Origin: JACVRW01 sp036009005
GTDB taxonomy: Bacteria > Actinomycetota > Thermoleophilia > Solirubrobacterales > Thermoleophilaceae
Reading direction: 5' to 3'
Assembly: GCA_036009005.1 (NCBI GenBank)
Contig: DASYMP010000210.1
Span: forward strand, 1 to 30,906
DNA: 30,906 nucleotides
Of the stretch, positions 29,139 through 30,906 are shown piece after piece. A program made the position numbers and the translations under genes. Under the pieces are notes generated by a model. That model had not been told where the DNA came from and did no database searches. It saw only the letters and a list, made by a program, of their open reading frames with translations. Position 1 is the stretch's first letter. Each line of letters begins with the position of its first letter.

Positions 29139-30906
29139 CTAGGCGAGCGCGGCGGTCGCCGGGGCGGGCTCGAGCGCCAGCTCCAGCACCTCGCCGATGG
29201 TCATCACCGGGTGGAAGGTCATCGCTTCGCGGACCTCCTCCGGCACGTCGTCGAGGTCGGCGCGGTTGCGCTCGGGCAGGATCACGTCCGTGAGCCCCGC
29301 CGCGTGCGCGGCCAGCACCTTCTGCTTGAGGCCGCCGATCGGCAGCACGCGGCCCTGGAGCGTGACCTCGCCGGTCATGCCCACGGTGTGCTTCACCGGC
29401 CGCCCGCTCAGGAGCGACGCCAGCGCGGTGGTCATCGTGATGCCCGCGCTCGGGCCGTCCTTCGGGATCGCGCCCGCGGGCACGTGCACGTGGAACTCGC
29501 GCTCGTCGAACGACTCCTCGTCGATGTGGAGCTGCTCGGCGTGCCCGCGCACGTAGGAGAGTGCGATCCGCGCCGACTCCTTCATCACGTCGCCGAGCTG
29601 TCCGGTGAGCACCAGCGTCTCCTTACCCTTCATCGAGGTCGCCTCGATGAACAGCACGTCGCCGCCGGCGCCGGTCACGGAAAGCCCCGTGGCCACGCCC
29701 GGGATCGCGGTCCGCTCGGCCGACTCCTGGAAGAAGCGCTGCCGCCCGAGGGCGTCGCGCAGCTCGTCGGGGCCGATCTCGACGGGTGCGATCTCGCTGT
29801 CCGACGCGATCCGCGTGGCGGTCTTGCGGAGCAGCGTGCCCAGCGTGCGCTCGAGGTTCCGGACGCCCGCCTCGCGGGTGTACTCGGTCACGACCGAGCG
29901 GAGCACGTCGTCCGAGATCTCCACCTCGTCCTCGCGCAGGCCGTTGCGGTCGCGCTGGCGCGGCCACAGGTAGCCCTTCGCGATGGCGACCTTCTCCTCG
30001 GTCGTGTAGCCGTCGAAGCGCACGACCTCCATGCGGTCGAGCAGCGGGCCGGGGATCGTCTCGGCCATGTTGCCCGTCGCGATGAACACGACCTGCGAGA
30101 GGTCGAGCTCCACGTCGAGGTAGTGGTCGCGGAACGCGTGGTTCTGAGCGGGGTCGAGCACCTCGAGCAGGGCCGCGCTGGGGTCGCCGCGCCAGTCGGC
30201 GCCGACCTTGTCGATCTCGTCGAGCATGATCACCGGGTTCATCGTCCCGGCGTCGCGCAGGGCACGTACGAGCCGGCCCGGCAGGGCGCCGATGTAGGTG
30301 CGGCGGTGACCGCGGATCTCGGCCTCGTCACGCACGCCGCCGAGCGACATGCGCACGAACTCGCGTCCCGTGGCGCGGGCGATCGACTCTCCGATGGAGG
30401 TCTTGCCCGTGCCGGGGGGGCCGATCAGCGTCAGGATCGCTCCCGACTTCTTGTCCTCGGCGATGCCGCGCTCCTGGCGGAGCTTGCGCACGGCGATGTA
30501 CTCGACGATGCGGTCCTTGACGTCGTCGAGGCCCGCGTGGTCGGCGTCCAGCACCTCACGCGCGTGGACAGGGTCGAGCCGCTCGTCGGAGCGCTTCGAC
30601 CACGGCACGGCGATCAGCCAGTCGAGGTAGGAGCGGATCATCGAGCTCTCGCCCGACTGCTCGCCCATGCGCTCGAAGCGGGCGAGCTCGCGCTCGGCCT
30701 GCTCGCGCACGTCGTCCGGCATGCCGGCCTCGGCGATCTTGGTGCGGTACTCCTCGACGACCGAGCCGTCGTCGTCGCCGAGCTCCTTCTGGATCGACTC
30801 CATCTGCTTGCGCAGGAAGTACTCGCGCTGCTGCTTCTCCGCGCCCGACTGGACGTCGTCGCGGATCTGGCGGCGCACCTGCATCTCGGTGAGGCGCTCG
30901 CGCTGG
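29139..30906 (-). CDS. lon: Lon protease, ATP-dependent (5' end beyond window)
   Basis: The reading frame is open from the window edge to the TAG at 29139, covering about 588 residues; the N-terminal substrate-binding domain lies outside. The visible part has FLRKQMESIQKELG, SYLDWLIAVPWSK, the AAA+ Walker A GPPGTGKTS, a SLGGVRDEAEIRGHRRTYIGALPG stretch, Walker B VIMLDEIDKVG and sensor residues in ATGNM. The protease domain has the catalytic serine in IPKDGPSAGITM and the lysine in IGGLKQKVLAAH. It degrades damaged and regulatory proteins in the cytosol. Stop codons of this gene and the membrane-protein gene are 12 nt apart, with no clear terminator. Confidence 0.97.
   Translation of the reverse strand, partial: QRERLTEMQVRRQIRDDVQSGAEKQQREYFLRKQMESIQKELGDDDGSVVEEYRTKIAEAGMPDDVREQAERELARFERMGEQSGESSMIRSYLDWLIAVPWSKRSDERLDPVHAREVLDADHAGLDDVKDRIVEYIAVRKLRQERGIAEDKKSGAILTLIGPPGTGKTSIGESIARATGREFVRMSLGGVRDEAEIRGHRRTYIGALPGRLVRALRDAGTMNPVIMLDEIDKVGADWRGDPSAALLEVLDPAQNHAFRDHYLDVELDLSQVVFIATGNMAETIPGPLLDRMEVVRFDGYTTEEKVAIAKGYLWPRQRDRNGLREDEVEISDDVLRSVVTEYTREAGVRNLERTLGTLLRKTATRIASDSEIAPVEIGPDELRDALGRQRFFQESAERTAIPGVATGLSVTGAGGDVLFIEATSMKGKETLVLTGQLGDVMKESARIALSYVRGHAEQLHIDEESFDEREFHVHVPAGAIPKDGPSAGITMTTALASLLSGRPVKHTVGMTGEVTLQGRVLPIGGLKQKVLAAHAAGLTDVILPERNRADLDDVPEEVREAMTFHPVMTIGEVLELALEPAPATAALA

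Noticed and set aside
1..30906. tRNA, rRNA, CRISPR array, insertion sequence or prophage
   Set aside because: No cloverleaf, repeat-spacer pattern, transposase, integrase or terminal inverted repeats were found; the gaps between genes are all under 300 bases.

Overview
The window is about 31 kb of very GC-rich, densely coded DNA with many GTG and TTG starts, 4-nt stop/start overlaps and several promoters that look leaderless. Together with a secreted Rpf/transglycosylase-like protein under a c-di-AMP riboswitch, an F420/FMN-type luciferase-like enzyme and a Lon protease, this points to a free-living high-GC actinobacterium, possibly Thermoleophilia/Solirubrobacterales. The lineage is inferred; no rRNA or tRNA is present. 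I see no insertion sequence, phage gene, CRISPR array or tRNA, and no gene-free stretch longer than 300 bases.

Region 1 (1-5480) handles amines and small molecules. A minus-strand operon encodes a class III aminotransferase, a flavin reductase and an Lrp/AsnC regulator (cut by the window edge). Opposite lie a FAD amine oxidase, a DMT transporter, a cupin and a NUDIX hydrolase. Region 2 (5481-14533) holds two paralogous luciferase-like monooxygenases (LLM1, LLM2) at either end of a complete oligopeptide-type ABC importer (lipoprotein, two permeases, fused double ATPase). LLM2 is the first gene of the importer operon, and a third, different luciferase-like enzyme (LLM3) diverges from it. The simplest reading is import and flavin-dependent oxidation of an unknown, probably nitrogen-containing, substrate, with the flavin reductase of region 1 as a possible FMNH2 source.

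Region 3 (14538-20435) is a GntR/FCD regulator diverging from a tightly coupled five-gene operon: class III CoA-transferase, CitE-like lyase, MaoC-type hydratase, MmgE/PrpD protein and acyl-CoA dehydrogenase. This gene set matches the itaconate-degradation cluster of Pseudomonas aeruginosa (activation to itaconyl-CoA, hydration to citramalyl-CoA, cleavage to acetyl-CoA and pyruvate), so itaconate or a near relative such as mesaconate is the best substrate guess.

Region 4 (20459-30906) is more household in nature: an M3 oligoendopeptidase and a coupled methyltransferase; a minus-strand run of Rpf-like protein, MFS transporter, M20 dipeptidase and a PAS protein with a degenerate GGDEF domain; then an atypical SDR lacking YxxxK, a tail-anchored coiled-coil membrane protein, and the C-terminal two thirds of Lon. 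The c-di-AMP riboswitch lies in the divergent gap between the Rpf-like gene and the SDR.
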